A DNA stretch of 64,000 bases from a bacterium (lineage in GTDB: Bacteria; Bacillota; Clostridia; Lachnospirales; Lachnospiraceae). Made by a program: the position numbers and the translations under genes. Each line of letters starts with the position of its first letter. Within the stretch, counting starts at the first letter, position 1. A model generated the notes under the pieces. It made no database searches. It saw only the letters and a program-made list of their open reading frames with translations, and was not told the origin of the DNA. Below are positions 8,400 through 18,144 of this stretch, one piece after another. The stretch is taken from assembly GCA_030535455.1 (NCBI GenBank), contig JAUNJY010000003.1, forward strand, positions 1-64,000, given 5' to 3'.

Positions 8400-9218
8400 C
8401 TATATTAACTGTAATGTCTTCATTGAATTCCAAATACCATCATCATCGATTGAAGTTGTCACCACATCTGCTAAGTCTTTTGCACGCTTTGTGCCATTTC
8501 CCATTACAACTGCCGTTTCCACAAAACCCAGCATTTCCAAATCATTATTGCTATCGCCTACCCCTATGGTTGCCTCTCTTTTGATTTCCAGCAATTCTAT
8601 AGCACTCTTGATACCTGTTGCTTTGGTAAATCCCAATGGTACTAGCTCTATTAATCCATCCGTTAAAATTCCTTTTTTCACTCGTTCGTGAACAATCACA
8701 TTAAAGTCTTTCGCTAATTCCTGTCTAAACGCTTCTAACTTGATACCACAAAGATCTTCTGGAGGAACTAAAGTAATCTTGCTTGCATGGATTTCACTAT
8801 ACTGTTCAACCACCTTTGCAATTGAACTCAGGCTTTTTACAAACACACTGAAATAAGCACGTTCTTCCTGTTCTGCTCCCTTTTCGTAATAAACATAGTC
8901 TGTTCCTTCGAACAAATAAGCACAATTATACTTTCTTAAGATTGGAATGGTCCTTTTAATTAGTTCTGTAGACAGCTCTCTATATACAAGCTGCTTTCCT
9001 TGAAACTCTACTTCTGTTCCCGCTCCTAAAACAAACCCGTCAAATCCAAGTTCATTTATTACCTCCGGTATCATGCATCTGGTTCTCCCTGTACAAACGA
9101 ATCGAAGATGACCTTTCTCTTTCAACTGCTCTAGCGCATTTACTGCACTTTCTGGTACGACTGCCTTATTATTTAATAACGTTCCGTCTATATCGAAAAA
9201 CAAAATTCTTTGCTCCAT
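8400..9218 (-). CDS. HAD-superfamily phosphatase, Cof type
   Basis: The 272-residue protein shows HAD motif I at the N-terminus (FFDIDGTLL, nucleophile Asp9 and acid/base Asp11), motif II near CTGRT, and motifs III/IV at about 200-231 (GVGDSNNDLEMLG). The large cap domain between them is typical of Cof-type sugar-phosphate or flavin-phosphate phosphatases. The substrate cannot be assigned. It is cytoplasmic, 40 bases downstream of the ABC exporter gene and probably co-transcribed with it. It ends next to a bidirectional terminator. Confidence 0.85.
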   Translation of the reverse strand: MEQRILFFDIDGTLLNNKAVVPESAVNALEQLKEKGHLRFVCTGRTRCMIPEVINELGFDGFVLGAGTEVEFQGKQLVYRELSTELIKRTIPILRKYNCAYLFEGTDYVYYEKGAEQEERAYFSVFVKSLSSIAKVVEQYSEIHASKITLVPPEDLCGIKLEAFRQELAKDFNVIVHERVKKGILTDGLIELVPLGFTKATGIKSAIELLEIKREATIGVGDSNNDLEMLGFVETAVVMGNGTKRAKDLADVVTTSIDDDGIWNSMKTLQLI

Positions 9219-9258
9219 AGTTCCCTTTCCTTTCGTTCTTTGTAATTAACTTAGGTAT

Positions 9259-10992
9259 TTAAGACAAATTATACTGATACAGGCTGCTGTAAACCCCATT
9301 CAATGCAAGAAGCTCTTCATGAGTTCCTTTTTCTTTTACGCCTTCTTCGGTAAGTACCAGTATATTTTCCGCATTACGTATAGTCGTAAGTCGATGGGCA
9401 ATGACGAATGTTGTCCTGTTCTTTGCCAAATGTTCCAATGATGCCTGTACTACTTTCTCACTCTCATTATCAAGTGCCGAAGTTGCCTCATCAAAAATAA
9501 GAATTGGAGGGTTTTTCAAAAATACCCTTGCAATACTTAATCTCTGCTTTTGTCCGCCAGAAAGCTTGATGCCTCGTTGTCCAATATAAGTATCATATCC
9601 ATCTGGCAGTTCCATAATAAAATCATGGGCATTGGCATTCTTTGCTGCTTCAATAATTTCCTCTTTTGTTGCGTCCAATTTGGCATAACGGATATTGTCC
9701 ATAACGGTACCTGCAAACAAGTATACATCCTGCTGAACTACACCAATATTGTTACGAAGGGATTTTAAGGTTAAGTCCTTAATATCCTTGCCATCAATCT
9801 TAATGGTTCCTGCACTTACTTCGTAAAATCTTGGGATCAGACTGCACATGGTTGACTTCCCAACTCCTGAAGAACCAACGATTGCTACATATTCACCGGC
9901 TTTTACATCTAAGGAAATATCCTTAAATACTTCGTTGACTGTGTCATTATACTTAAACGATACCTGATCAAAGGTTACATTGCCTGAAACATCAGTAAGA
10001 TCCACAGCATTTTCAGAGTCCTTAATATCCGGCTCTATCTCCATAATATCCATGAAACGCTCAAACCCTGTAATTCCATTTTCAAACTGTTCTGTAAAGT
10101 TAATCAGCTTTTTAATGGGATCTACCAATATATTAATATATAGAAGGAATGTAATCAGATCGCTTACATTGATCACTTCTTTTGCAATTAATAATCCGCC
10201 CCCAATAATGACGATTACATTGATTATACTGATTAAAAAATTCAGTCCGCTATGGTAAATCGCCATTGCAAAATAGCTTTGTTTCTTGCTGTCTAAGAAC
10301 TGATCGTTTCCTTGTTTAAACTTCTGAAACTCTTGTTCTTCATTGGCAAAACTCTTTACTACTCGAATACCAGAAAGACTGTCTTCGATTCTTGCATTTA
10401 CTTCTGCGATTTCTTTTCGATTACGTTTAAATGCAGTCTTCATCTTCTTACGTACGATACTTGCAAACACTACCATAATCGGAATTACAATAAATACTAC
10501 AAGTGTCAGGTATACATTTACCTGAAGCAGGATTACAAATGCCCCAATAAACTTAATCAGGGAGATGACAACATCCTCCGGCCCATGATGCAATAACTCT
10601 GTAATATCAAATAAGTCATTGGTGATACGGGACATTAGCTGTCCTGTCTTCTCATTGTCAAAAAAGTTAAAGGATAATGTCTCCAAATGGGAAAACAGAT
10701 CATTTCGCATATCATACTCGATTTTCGCTCCCATAACATGTCCTTGATTTGTGATAAAGAAATTGCATGCCATTTCCAAAAGTGCCAGGCATACCATGGC
10801 AACCCCCAGCTTGATGATAATGTCCATTGCTTCTGTAATATCATATTTCAATAACAGATTATTGGTGATATAACGCACGATTAATGGATTTACCAATGAT
10901 ATTGCTGCTGCGAGAAAGGCACAAAACATATCTGCGAAAAACACGCCTAAATATGGTTTGTAATAACTTAAAAACTTCTTACGCCTATTCAT
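9259..10992 (-). CDS. ABC exporter half-transporter (permease-ATPase fusion)
   Basis: A 577-residue type IV ABC exporter. The N-terminal 300 residues form six predicted membrane helices; the C-terminal ATPase has Walker A GSSGVGKST, signature LSGGQKQRLSIARV, Walker B ILIFDEATSALD, and the H-loop in VIAHRLTT. The family exports lipids, drugs or peptides as dimers. There is no partner gene, so a homodimer is likely, and the substrate is unknown. The start ATG has GGAG about 7 bases upstream. The HAD gene follows by 40 bases. Confidence 0.9.
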   Translation of the reverse strand: MNRRKKFLSYYKPYLGVFFADMFCAFLAAAISLVNPLIVRYITNNLLLKYDITEAMDIIIKLGVAMVCLALLEMACNFFITNQGHVMGAKIEYDMRNDLFSHLETLSFNFFDNEKTGQLMSRITNDLFDITELLHHGPEDVVISLIKFIGAFVILLQVNVYLTLVVFIVIPIMVVFASIVRKKMKTAFKRNRKEIAEVNARIEDSLSGIRVVKSFANEEQEFQKFKQGNDQFLDSKKQSYFAMAIYHSGLNFLISIINVIVIIGGGLLIAKEVINVSDLITFLLYINILVDPIKKLINFTEQFENGITGFERFMDIMEIEPDIKDSENAVDLTDVSGNVTFDQVSFKYNDTVNEVFKDISLDVKAGEYVAIVGSSGVGKSTMCSLIPRFYEVSAGTIKIDGKDIKDLTLKSLRNNIGVVQQDVYLFAGTVMDNIRYAKLDATKEEIIEAAKNANAHDFIMELPDGYDTYIGQRGIKLSGGQKQRLSIARVFLKNPPILIFDEATSALDNESEKVVQASLEHLAKNRTTFVIAHRLTTIRNAENILVLTEEGVKEKGTHEELLALNGVYSSLYQYNLS

Positions 10993-11082
10993 AATTTCCT
11001 CCGTTTTATCCAGACTGTTTCTCTACTATAAAGTGTCTTCGAAATACAAACTTCTAATCCACTTCTTGGCATATTATAGCGG

Positions 11083-11141
11083 ATTTTATAAGAAAAGAGC
11101 AAGTGCCGTTAATGTGGCAACCTGCTCTTTTCTTATAAAAT
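11083..11141 (-). terminator. Terminator after pfkA
   Basis: Two perfect 19-base arms (11083-11101 and 11123-11141) form a long stem starting with ATTTTATAAGAAAAGAGCA. An inner GGC/GCC pairing lies in the loop. The AT-rich outer part supplies the T tract on the minus strand. It closes the dnaE-pfkA operon. Confidence 0.9.
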
Positions 11142-11157
11142 ATTCATATAACATCTA

Positions 11158-12132
11158 TTATCTAGATAATTTTCTTGCCATTTGATAAAGATTTTCATCA
11201 ATATCCTTTTTCATTTCAAGAGCTTCTTGAATGTCGTAATCTACAAATTCACCTGCACGATATCCTACTACACGGTTTGTCTTTCCTGTACGTAATAGAT
11301 CGACTGCTCTTGCACCCATTGCAGATGCATACACTCTATCTTTACATGTTGGACTTCCGCCACGTTGAATATGTCCAATGATTGTTGCTCTTGTTTCAAT
11401 TCCGGTTGCTTCCTCGATACGTTTTGCCATACCATAAGAATCACCAATACCTTCTGCATTTACGATGATATGATGTTTCTTTCCAACTTTTCTTTTCTCG
11501 ATGATGTTATCGATAATACGTTGTTCATTTCCATCATAACGTTCTGTAATTAAAATATCTTCTGCACCATTTGCAATTCCACACCATAATGCAATATAGC
11601 CTGCATTACGTCCCATTACCTCAATGATTGAACATCTTTCATGAGAAGTGGATGTGTCACGTACTTTATCGATTGCTTCCATTGCAGTATTAACAGCTGT
11701 GTCAAATCCAATTGTATAGTCGGTACAAGCAATATCAAGATCTATTGTTCCAGGTAATCCTACTGTGTTAATTCCTAAGTTAGCTAAGATTCTGGCACCT
11801 TGGAAAGATCCGTCTCCACCGATTACTACTAAACCATCTATTCCATGTTTTCTACAGATTTCTGCAGCTTTCTTTTGACCTTCTTCAGTTCTCATTTCTG
11901 CACAACGTGCTGTATAAAGGATTGTTCCACCCCTTTGAATAATATCAGCTACACTAATACTAGACATATCAACAATATCTTCTTCTAAAAGTCCTGAATA
12001 TCCTCTTCGAATTCCTTTAACCTTCAATCCACTTGCAATAGCTGTACGAACAACGGCTCTTATTGCAGCATTCATGCCAGGTGCGTCACCGCCACTTGTT
12101 AGTACACCAATAGTTTTTACTTGTTTACTCAT
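11158..12132 (-). CDS. pfkA: ATP-dependent 6-phosphofructokinase
   Basis: This 324-residue enzyme phosphorylates fructose 6-phosphate in glycolysis. It shows the ATP-binding GGDAPGMN (14-21) and GGDGS with the glycine that marks ATP rather than pyrophosphate use. The catalytic GTIDLD keeps both aspartates; the residue between them is Leu where many PfkA proteins have Asn. A substrate-binding MGRNAGYIA block follows. The frame opens upstream, but the ATG at 12132 is chosen because GGAGG precedes it by 8 bases and homology begins there (MSKQVKTIGVLTSGG). It lies 58 bases after dnaE, a common Firmicutes order. Confidence 0.96.
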   Translation of the reverse strand: MSKQVKTIGVLTSGGDAPGMNAAIRAVVRTAIASGLKVKGIRRGYSGLLEEDIVDMSSISVADIIQRGGTILYTARCAEMRTEEGQKKAAEICRKHGIDGLVVIGGDGSFQGARILANLGINTVGLPGTIDLDIACTDYTIGFDTAVNTAMEAIDKVRDTSTSHERCSIIEVMGRNAGYIALWCGIANGAEDILITERYDGNEQRIIDNIIEKRKVGKKHHIIVNAEGIGDSYGMAKRIEEATGIETRATIIGHIQRGGSPTCKDRVYASAMGARAVDLLRTGKTNRVVGYRAGEFVDYDIQEALEMKKDIDENLYQMARKLSR

Positions 12133-12190
12133 AACGTCTAACCTCCAATGGATATTTGACCCCTTTTTTGTATTTATTTTAATACAAACG

Positions 12191-15100
12191 CTAGAATTTA
12201 TCAATAGTGGAATCGACAACTTTTACATTCTCTTCCCCAAAATTCCCAATAAACGTTTCAATTAATTCCTTTGAAGCAAGGATATGAGGTACTCTTTTTT
12301 GACGTTTTTCCTTTTCGCAATAAACCCAAATACTGTCATTTCCTTCACTGGATGCAATGGCCGACGCAATACTTCCTTGTGCTGCCTCATAAGCTGCCAT
12401 ATCCGCAAATTTAAGCCAGATTTTCTTTGGCACTTGTTCAAATGGGATAATTCTCTGGCAGATTAATTTGGCTGGCTTATCTTCTTCCACTGCAATACGC
12501 CCTTTAATGAAGATCTTGCTATCCTCTTCAATATAGTTACGGTTCTTCTCATAATCTCTTGGGAAAATAATGACTTCTACTGTTCCAAATAAGTCTTCTA
12601 ATGTAATAAATGCCATTACACTGTTAGTTCTAGTGGTCTTGATTGTCTTCGTCGTAACCATACCACCGATTACGGTCTCAGCTCCATCATAAACTTTTAC
12701 CGAATCCGTTTCTTCATCAATTGCAAAATCAAGAGTTGTATTTTTGATATTCTTTCGCCAAAGCTCTTCATACTCTTCTAATGGATGTCCGCTAACGTAA
12801 ATACCAAGTACTTCTTTTTCAAATGCCAGCATATCCTCTTTTGTGTACTCTCCAACATCCGGCATAGTCACTTCAAAGGCTTCCTTCTCTTCCTCTGACA
12901 CAAGGTCAAAGAAACTTAACTGGCCTTCTAAGTTCTTTTTCTTTTCTGCCGCAACTGCATCCAGTACCGGTACATAAATCATCATTTTCTGTTTTCTTGT
13001 ACCAGGCATGCTGTCAAATGCTCCTGCCTTGATAAAGCTTTCAATGGTACGTTTATTTACTTCTTTTCCTGACAAGCGGGTTGCAAAGTCTTTCAAAGAG
13101 AGAAACATTCCATTTCTTTCTCGCTCTTCAACAATGGCATCGATTACAGATCCGCCTAATCCTTTGATTGCAGATAACCCATAACGAATGGATTTATCCG
13201 ATACACTAAATGCTCTTTCCCCTTCGTTGATATCTGGTGGAAGAATTTGAATTCCCATTTGACGGGCGCTCATAATATATTCACTGACCTTACCGGAGTT
13301 ATCAATTACAGAAGTTAATAAGGCTGCCATAAATTCTACTGGGTAGTAGTACTTTAAATATGCTGTTTCATAAGAAACTACCGCATATGCTGCTGCATGG
13401 GATTTGTTAAATGCGTATTTTGCAAAGTCGGTCATTTCATCGAAGATATGGTTTGCTACTTCTTCCGAAATGCCATTATTGATACAGCCTTTAACGCCTT
13501 CTTCTTCATTTCCATATACGAAGTTTTGACGTTCTCTTGCCATGACGTCTGCCTTTTTCTTAGACATTGCTCTACGAACAAGATCGCTTCGGCCATAACT
13601 GTAGCCCGCAAGATCTCGAACGATCTGCATTACCTGTTCCTGATACACGATACATCCATAAGTTGGTGAAAGGATTGGTTCTAGCTGCGGACATTCATAA
13701 ATAATTTCATCCTGTGCATTTTTTCCTTTGATATATTTCGGAATAAAGTCCATTGGACCTGGACGATATAAACTGATCCCGGCAATGACATCTTCAATAT
13801 TCTGAGGCTTTAGCTCTTTCATGAAGCTTTTCATACCAGCACTTTCTAACTGGAACACACCTTCACATTTTCCAGAACTGATCATCTCATAAACATTTTT
13901 ATCTGCCATATCGATCTTATCGATATCAATCTGCTGATCTTTTGGGAGTTTCAGATTGGCCAGACGAACTGCATTCTGTATTACCGTAAGAGTACGAAGA
14001 CCTAAGAAATCCATCTTTAACAGACCAAGCTCTTCTAATGTTGTCATTGTATACTGGGTAGTAATCGTATCATCACCCGATTTTGATAATGGTACATAGT
14101 CATCAACAGAACGATTACTGATTACGACACCAGCTGCATGCATGGAGGTATGGCGAGGTAACCCCTCTAAACGTTTAGACATATCGATCAGGTGTTTTGC
14201 CTGTTCATCGTCTTCATATAGTTTTCTTAGTTCCGGATTTTGTTTCAGCGCCTTGTCAATGGTAATTCCAAGCTCAGTCGGAATCATTTTTGCAATAGTA
14301 TCTACATAGGCATAGCTGTAGTCCATGGCACGTCCAACGTCTCGAAGTACACCTCTTGCTGCCATGGTACCAAAGGTTACGATCTGAACAACCTGCTCTT
14401 TTCCGTATTTGCGTACTACGTAATCAATTACTTCCTGTCTTCTTTCATAACAGAAATCGATATCAATATCGGGCATTGTCAAACGTTCTGGATTTAGGAA
14501 ACGTTCAAACAGTAAGTTATACTTAATCGGATCGATATTGGTAATTCCTAATGTATAGGAAACGATACTTCCGGCTGCAGATCCACGTCCCGGTCCTACC
14601 ATGATGCCATTGTCTCTTGCATACTTGATGAAATCCCATGTGATTAAGAAGTAATCCACAAACCCCATACCTTTGATTGTAGATAATTCATAATCTAATC
14701 GGTCAGTTAATTCTTTTCCTGGATTTTCGTATCGTTCTGCTAAGCCGTCATAACATAGCTTTCTTAAGTATTCATATGCGGTATAGCCTTCCGGCACATC
14801 ATATACTGGAAGCTTATAGTTACCGAATTCAATTTCAACATCACAACGTTCTGCGATCTTATGTGTATTTTCTAAAGCTTCTTTTGCATAAGGGAATAGT
14901 GCCAGCATTTCTTCTGGACTCTTTAAGAAATATTGTCCCCCGTCGTATCTCATTCTATTTTCATCCGTCACTTTTCTCTGTGTCTGGATACATAGCAGGA
15001 TATCATGTGCTTTTTCATCGGTATCATAAATGTAATGCACATCGTTGGTTGCTACCATTGGTATTCCTGTTTCTTCATGCAATCTTAAAATACCTTGGTT

Positions 15101-15670
15101 TACGGTCTGCTGTTCTGCAATTCCATGATCCTGTAATTCTAGATAGAAATTGCCTTCTCCGAAGATACTTTGTAAATGAAGTGCTGTTTTCTTCGCTTCT
15201 TCAAAAAATCCTCTTCTTAAGTTGGTCGCTACTTCACCTGCCAGACAGGCGCTTAATGCTATGATGCCTTCATGATGTTTTTCTAATAGCTCATAGTCTA
15301 TTCTTGGCTTATAGTAAAATCCTTCTGTAAATCCTTTGGATACGATTTTCATCAGATTGGCATATCCTGTATTGTTTTCTGCCAGTAACACTAAGTGATT
15401 GTACTTTCCACCTGACTCGTTATTTTCTTTATCGAATCGGGAATTCGGTGCAACATATACTTCACATCCAATGATTGGTCGAATACCTTGTTTTTTAGCT
15501 GCTTTATAAAAATCAATTACACCATACATTACTCCATGGTCTGTAATTGCCACACTATCCATACCTAATTCTTTTGTTCTAGCAATAAGTTCGTTGATCT
15601 TACTTGATCCATCCAACAAACTGTACTCTGTATGGACATGCAAATGTGTAAAGTTCACTTGTTCCACCAT
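12191..15670 (-). CDS. dnaE: DNA polymerase III alpha subunit (DnaE)
   Basis: A 1159-residue replicative polymerase subunit. The N-terminal PHP domain starts at once (HLHVHTEYSLLDGS); the C-family polymerase core carries the catalytic acidic PDIDIDF motif and GRGSAAGS; an HhH region and a C-terminal OB-fold follow (VMAFITLEDLFGTVEVIIFP). It is DnaE- not PolC-type: no proofreading exonuclease is inserted in the PHP domain. The ATG at 15670 directly abuts an AGGAAAGG, so the GTG at 15658, preceded by GGTGG at 5 bases and giving MNFTHLHVH, is an equally good or better start. Upstream is a plausible sigma-A promoter. Confidence 0.96.
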   Translation of the reverse strand: MVEQVNFTHLHVHTEYSLLDGSSKINELIARTKELGMDSVAITDHGVMYGVIDFYKAAKKQGIRPIIGCEVYVAPNSRFDKENNESGGKYNHLVLLAENNTGYANLMKIVSKGFTEGFYYKPRIDYELLEKHHEGIIALSACLAGEVATNLRRGFFEEAKKTALHLQSIFGEGNFYLELQDHGIAEQQTVNQGILRLHEETGIPMVATNDVHYIYDTDEKAHDILLCIQTQRKVTDENRMRYDGGQYFLKSPEEMLALFPYAKEALENTHKIAERCDVEIEFGNYKLPVYDVPEGYTAYEYLRKLCYDGLAERYENPGKELTDRLDYELSTIKGMGFVDYFLITWDFIKYARDNGIMVGPGRGSAAGSIVSYTLGITNIDPIKYNLLFERFLNPERLTMPDIDIDFCYERRQEVIDYVVRKYGKEQVVQIVTFGTMAARGVLRDVGRAMDYSYAYVDTIAKMIPTELGITIDKALKQNPELRKLYEDDEQAKHLIDMSKRLEGLPRHTSMHAAGVVISNRSVDDYVPLSKSGDDTITTQYTMTTLEELGLLKMDFLGLRTLTVIQNAVRLANLKLPKDQQIDIDKIDMADKNVYEMISSGKCEGVFQLESAGMKSFMKELKPQNIEDVIAGISLYRPGPMDFIPKYIKGKNAQDEIIYECPQLEPILSPTYGCIVYQEQVMQIVRDLAGYSYGRSDLVRRAMSKKKADVMARERQNFVYGNEEEGVKGCINNGISEEVANHIFDEMTDFAKYAFNKSHAAAYAVVSYETAYLKYYYPVEFMAALLTSVIDNSGKVSEYIMSARQMGIQILPPDINEGERAFSVSDKSIRYGLSAIKGLGGSVIDAIVEERERNGMFLSLKDFATRLSGKEVNKRTIESFIKAGAFDSMPGTRKQKMMIYVPVLDAVAAEKKKNLEGQLSFFDLVSEEEKEAFEVTMPDVGEYTKEDMLAFEKEVLGIYVSGHPLEEYEELWRKNIKNTTLDFAIDEETDSVKVYDGAETVIGGMVTTKTIKTTRTNSVMAFITLEDLFGTVEVIIFPRDYEKNRNYIEEDSKIFIKGRIAVEEDKPAKLICQRIIPFEQVPKKIWLKFADMAAYEAAQGSIASAIASSEGNDSIWVYCEKEKRQKRVPHILASKELIETFIGNFGEENVKVVDSTIDKF

Positions 15671-15699
15671 CCTTTCCTGTTATCTAAATAGTTTGTTCT

Positions 15700-15728
15700 A
15701 TCATATCATTTCCCCTTAAATTATGCAA
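15700..15728 (-). promoter_or_regulatory. Promoter of dnaE-pfkA
   Basis: On the minus strand TTGCAT (15723-15728) and TATGAT (15700-15705) are 17 bases apart, and the -10 has an extended TGA before it. The -35 is weak, which the extended -10 may offset. Confidence 0.55.
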
Positions 15729-15970
15729 TTCACCTGGTCATGTAAAATCTAGGGAGGAGAGGTGATACACGGCTCACTACGGAATAGACACGGTAGTTGT
15801 TTGGATATATGTACGGGTAAACAGACACAGAAAATAGATAAAATAAAAATCGTCAATATGTACAAGCGGTGCCCCCTTAAGTATTACCAGCATCCTTGGG
15901 TTTTATAGTACTCAATACAGTGGAGCTAGCAGCCATACGTAGGGTTCGTGTGTCATCAAACCACAAAAAA

Positions 15971-15992
15971 GGAGCTGCCATACGGCAGCTCC
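15971..15992 (-). terminator. Terminator after the crh-like gene
   Basis: A 9-bp stem (GGAGCTGCC with GGCAGCTCC) and a 4-base loop are followed by six T on the minus strand. It ends the murB-rapZ-whiA-crh transcript 14 bases after the stop. Confidence 0.9.
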
Positions 15993-16005
15993 CTTCCTAT
16001 TTATT

Positions 16006-16263
16006 TTATTCATCACATGAAAGATATTTTTCAATATTATCCATAGCTGCTTCCTCATCGGAACCATCTACTACAACAGTAACCTGTTCTCCTGCTGCTA
16101 ATCCTAATGTCATCATACCCATGATGCTCTTTGCATTGACACGCTTGTTTTCCGACTCAACGTAAACACTGCTCTCATAATGGCTTGCAACTTGAACAAG
16201 CAATGCAACTGGTCTAGCTTCTAATCCTGTAGGTAACTTAATGGTTATACTCTTTGTAATCAT
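16006..16263 (-). CDS. crh: Crh-like HPr homologue with Glu at position 15
   Basis: The 85-residue protein has the HPr fold sequence pattern. The Enzyme I phosphorylation site, normally GIHARP or GLHARP, reads GLEARP (13-18), so the phosphorylatable His15 is Glu. The HPr kinase site NAKSIMG is intact with Ser46. Bacillus Crh, which also lacks His15 (GLQARP), works only as a regulatory partner of CcpA via P-Ser46. The gene follows whiA, as crh does in Bacillus, overlapping it by 26 bases, and has AGGAGG before the ATG. HPr kinase is encoded 4 kb upstream in the same block. It therefore cannot pass phosphate in the PTS and is probably a regulator. Confidence 0.9.
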   Translation of the reverse strand: MITKSITIKLPTGLEARPVALLVQVASHYESSVYVESENKRVNAKSIMGMMTLGLAAGEQVTVVVDGSDEEAAMDNIEKYLSCDE

Positions 16264-17224
16264 GCCCTATCTCCTCCTTTTGTTCCCTGATCTGTTCAGC
16301 AATAATACTTAACTTCCTCAATCTATGATTTACACCCGATTTACCAATCGGTGGATTAAGTAAGGAACCTAACTCTTTTAACGAGGCCTCCGGATACTCA
16401 AGACGTACTCTTGCAATCTCCTCCAGCCCTTCTGTTAATTCACCAAAACCGACGGTCTCTTTGATATAAATAATATCATCCATCTGCTTGGTAGCTGCTA
16501 CTACGGTCTTATTGATATTGGCTGTTTCACAATTCACTTGTCTGTTAATTGAATTTCTCATATCTTTCAAGATACGGATATTTTCAAAATTCATCAGTGC
16601 TATGTGCGCTTCCATTACATTTAGAGCCTCGACGATTTGAGAACCCTCTTTGATATATAAAATGTAATGCTTCTTACGCATAATAATCTTTGCTTCGATC
16701 TCAAATGCCTCTAAGATCTCTTTCAGCTGAACCGCCTTCGGCATCGTCGCTAATGCAATTTCGTAATGATATGTCTTTTCAGGATCACTAATGGATCCAG
16801 ATGCTAAAAAAGCACCTCGCAAAAAGGAACGTTTACAACATGTGTTCTGTATTACTAAATTGCTGACTACCGATAAATTTTCTTTTACTTCACCAAACTC
16901 ATTAATTAACTTTGTTGCCGATAGAACTCGATATGACTGTTTCTTATCTTTCACTGTTAATATATAAGTTTTACTACGTTTTAAGTACTTATTCCTTTTT
17001 ACTGAAATTTCAGTATTTATATTAAACGTTTTTTTCAATAATGTAAAGCACTTTCTTGCTACAGGAAGATTTTCTGTATGGATTTGGATACAATATTCAT
17101 CATTTTGATTAATTTGTATATTTCCACACATACTTATGATCGCAGCAATCTCGGCAATACGGCAATGCCTTGCAGGACTTATCTGTCTCGACAACTCCTC
17201 TTTCACATCTTTAGAAAATGACAT
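16238..17224 (-). CDS. whiA: DNA-binding protein WhiA
   Basis: A 328-residue WhiA with the N-terminal LAGLIDADG homing-endonuclease-derived domain (starting SFSKDVKEELSR, with RGAFLASGSISDPEKTYHYE in the core) and a C-terminal helix-turn-helix that carries LKELGSLLNPPIGKSGVNHRLRK. WhiA binds DNA and affects cell division and chromosome segregation in Gram-positive bacteria. It lies 12 bases after rapZ and overlaps the crh-like gene by 26 bases, suggesting translational coupling. The rapZ-whiA-crh order matches Bacillus yvcJ-yvcK-whiA-crh except that yvcK is absent here. Confidence 0.95.
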   Translation of the reverse strand: MSFSKDVKEELSRQISPARHCRIAEIAAIISMCGNIQINQNDEYCIQIHTENLPVARKCFTLLKKTFNINTEISVKRNKYLKRSKTYILTVKDKKQSYRVLSATKLINEFGEVKENLSVVSNLVIQNTCCKRSFLRGAFLASGSISDPEKTYHYEIALATMPKAVQLKEILEAFEIEAKIIMRKKHYILYIKEGSQIVEALNVMEAHIALMNFENIRILKDMRNSINRQVNCETANINKTVVAATKQMDDIIYIKETVGFGELTEGLEEIARVRLEYPEASLKELGSLLNPPIGKSGVNHRLRKLSIIAEQIREQKEEIGHDYKEYNH

Positions 17225-17236
17225 GATCTTTCCCCT

Positions 17237-18118
17237 TTATTTCTTTCTTAGAGCGTCCTTCTCAATATCTCGATGCTCTACCTTCACTCCATAGGATAAC
17301 TTAGCCAAACGTTTTGTAATTGCATTTGCAAGAGTTACAGAACGATGCTTTCCTCCTGTACATCCAATACTGACAACTAACTGATTTTTACCTTCAATAA
17401 TATAGTTGGGGATTAAAAACGTAAGCATATCTTCTAATTTGTTTAAAAACTCCACTGCAGCAGGTGCCTGCATCACATAATTATAGACCGGTGCATCATT
17501 TCCCGTCTGCGGCTTTAGCTCTGGGATATAATACGGGTTTGGTAAAAATCTCACATCAAATACTAAGTCTGAGTCATTCGGAATTCCATATTTAAATCCA
17601 AAGCTTAATACTGTGACAATAAAATTATGATACTCGCCTTCTTCTAAAAAGATCTTATCGATTTCTGCCTTTAGTTCACGAATTAGAAGCATACTTGTAT
17701 CAATAATATAATTTGCTTTCTTCTTTAGGAAATCAAGACGCTTTCTTTCTTCTTCAATCCCTTTATCCACCCTGCCCTCACGTGCCAGTGGATGGGTACG
17801 TCTTGTTTCCTTATATCTTTTTACCAGCACATCCGTGGTGGCATCTAAGAACAATATCTCATATGGGATATGATTTTCTTCAAAATTCAGCAGGATATCA
17901 CCTAACTGTTCCAGGTTCTGACCGCTTCGAATATCTACGCCTAATGCAACCTTGTCAATGGTGCTTGTGTTCTCTACTGTAAGTTGAGAAAACTTTGGTA
18001 TCAGCTGAATAGGTAAATTATCTACGCAAAAATATCCCATATCTTCTAACATTTTAAGCACAGAACTTTTTCCTGCACCGGACATACCTGTAACCATTAT
18101 AAAACGCATATTCATCAT
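17237..18118 (-). CDS. rapZ: RapZ/YvcJ family nucleotide-binding protein
   Basis: A 293-residue P-loop protein with Walker A GMSGAGKS near the start and the conserved C-terminal GCTGGKHRSV region. In E. coli RapZ guides RNase E to the small RNA GlmZ to set amino-sugar synthesis; in Firmicutes the orthologue YvcJ hydrolyses GTP and its target is less clear. Three nearby in-frame ATGs exist at 18118, 18115 and 18109. The AAGGAAAGG motif is only 2 bases from the first and 11 from the third, so the true start is probably one of the later two. It lies between murB and whiA, consistent with cell-wall metabolism control. Confidence 0.93.
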   Translation of the reverse strand: MMNMRFIMVTGMSGAGKSSVLKMLEDMGYFCVDNLPIQLIPKFSQLTVENTSTIDKVALGVDIRSGQNLEQLGDILLNFEENHIPYEILFLDATTDVLVKRYKETRRTHPLAREGRVDKGIEEERKRLDFLKKKANYIIDTSMLLIRELKAEIDKIFLEEGEYHNFIVTVLSFGFKYGIPNDSDLVFDVRFLPNPYYIPELKPQTGNDAPVYNYVMQAPAAVEFLNKLEDMLTFLIPNYIIEGKNQLVVSIGCTGGKHRSVTLANAITKRLAKLSYGVKVEHRDIEKDALRKK

Positions 18119-18144
18119 AACCTTTCCTTGATTTAACGGTATCT

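Larger units (their letters stand above)
15671..16005. other. Intergenic region between crh-like and dnaE genes
   Basis: This 335-base gap holds the dnaE promoter and the terminator of the upstream operon. About 230 bases between them (15735-15965) are less AT-rich than other gaps here, contain no convincing ORF or known RNA, and are not explained. Confidence 0.4.

Noticed and set aside
15850..15970. Degenerate tRNA-like segment (GGGTTCGTG near 15936)
   Set aside because: There is no matching acceptor stem, anticodon arm or CCA, so a tRNA or pseudo-tRNA cannot be supported.
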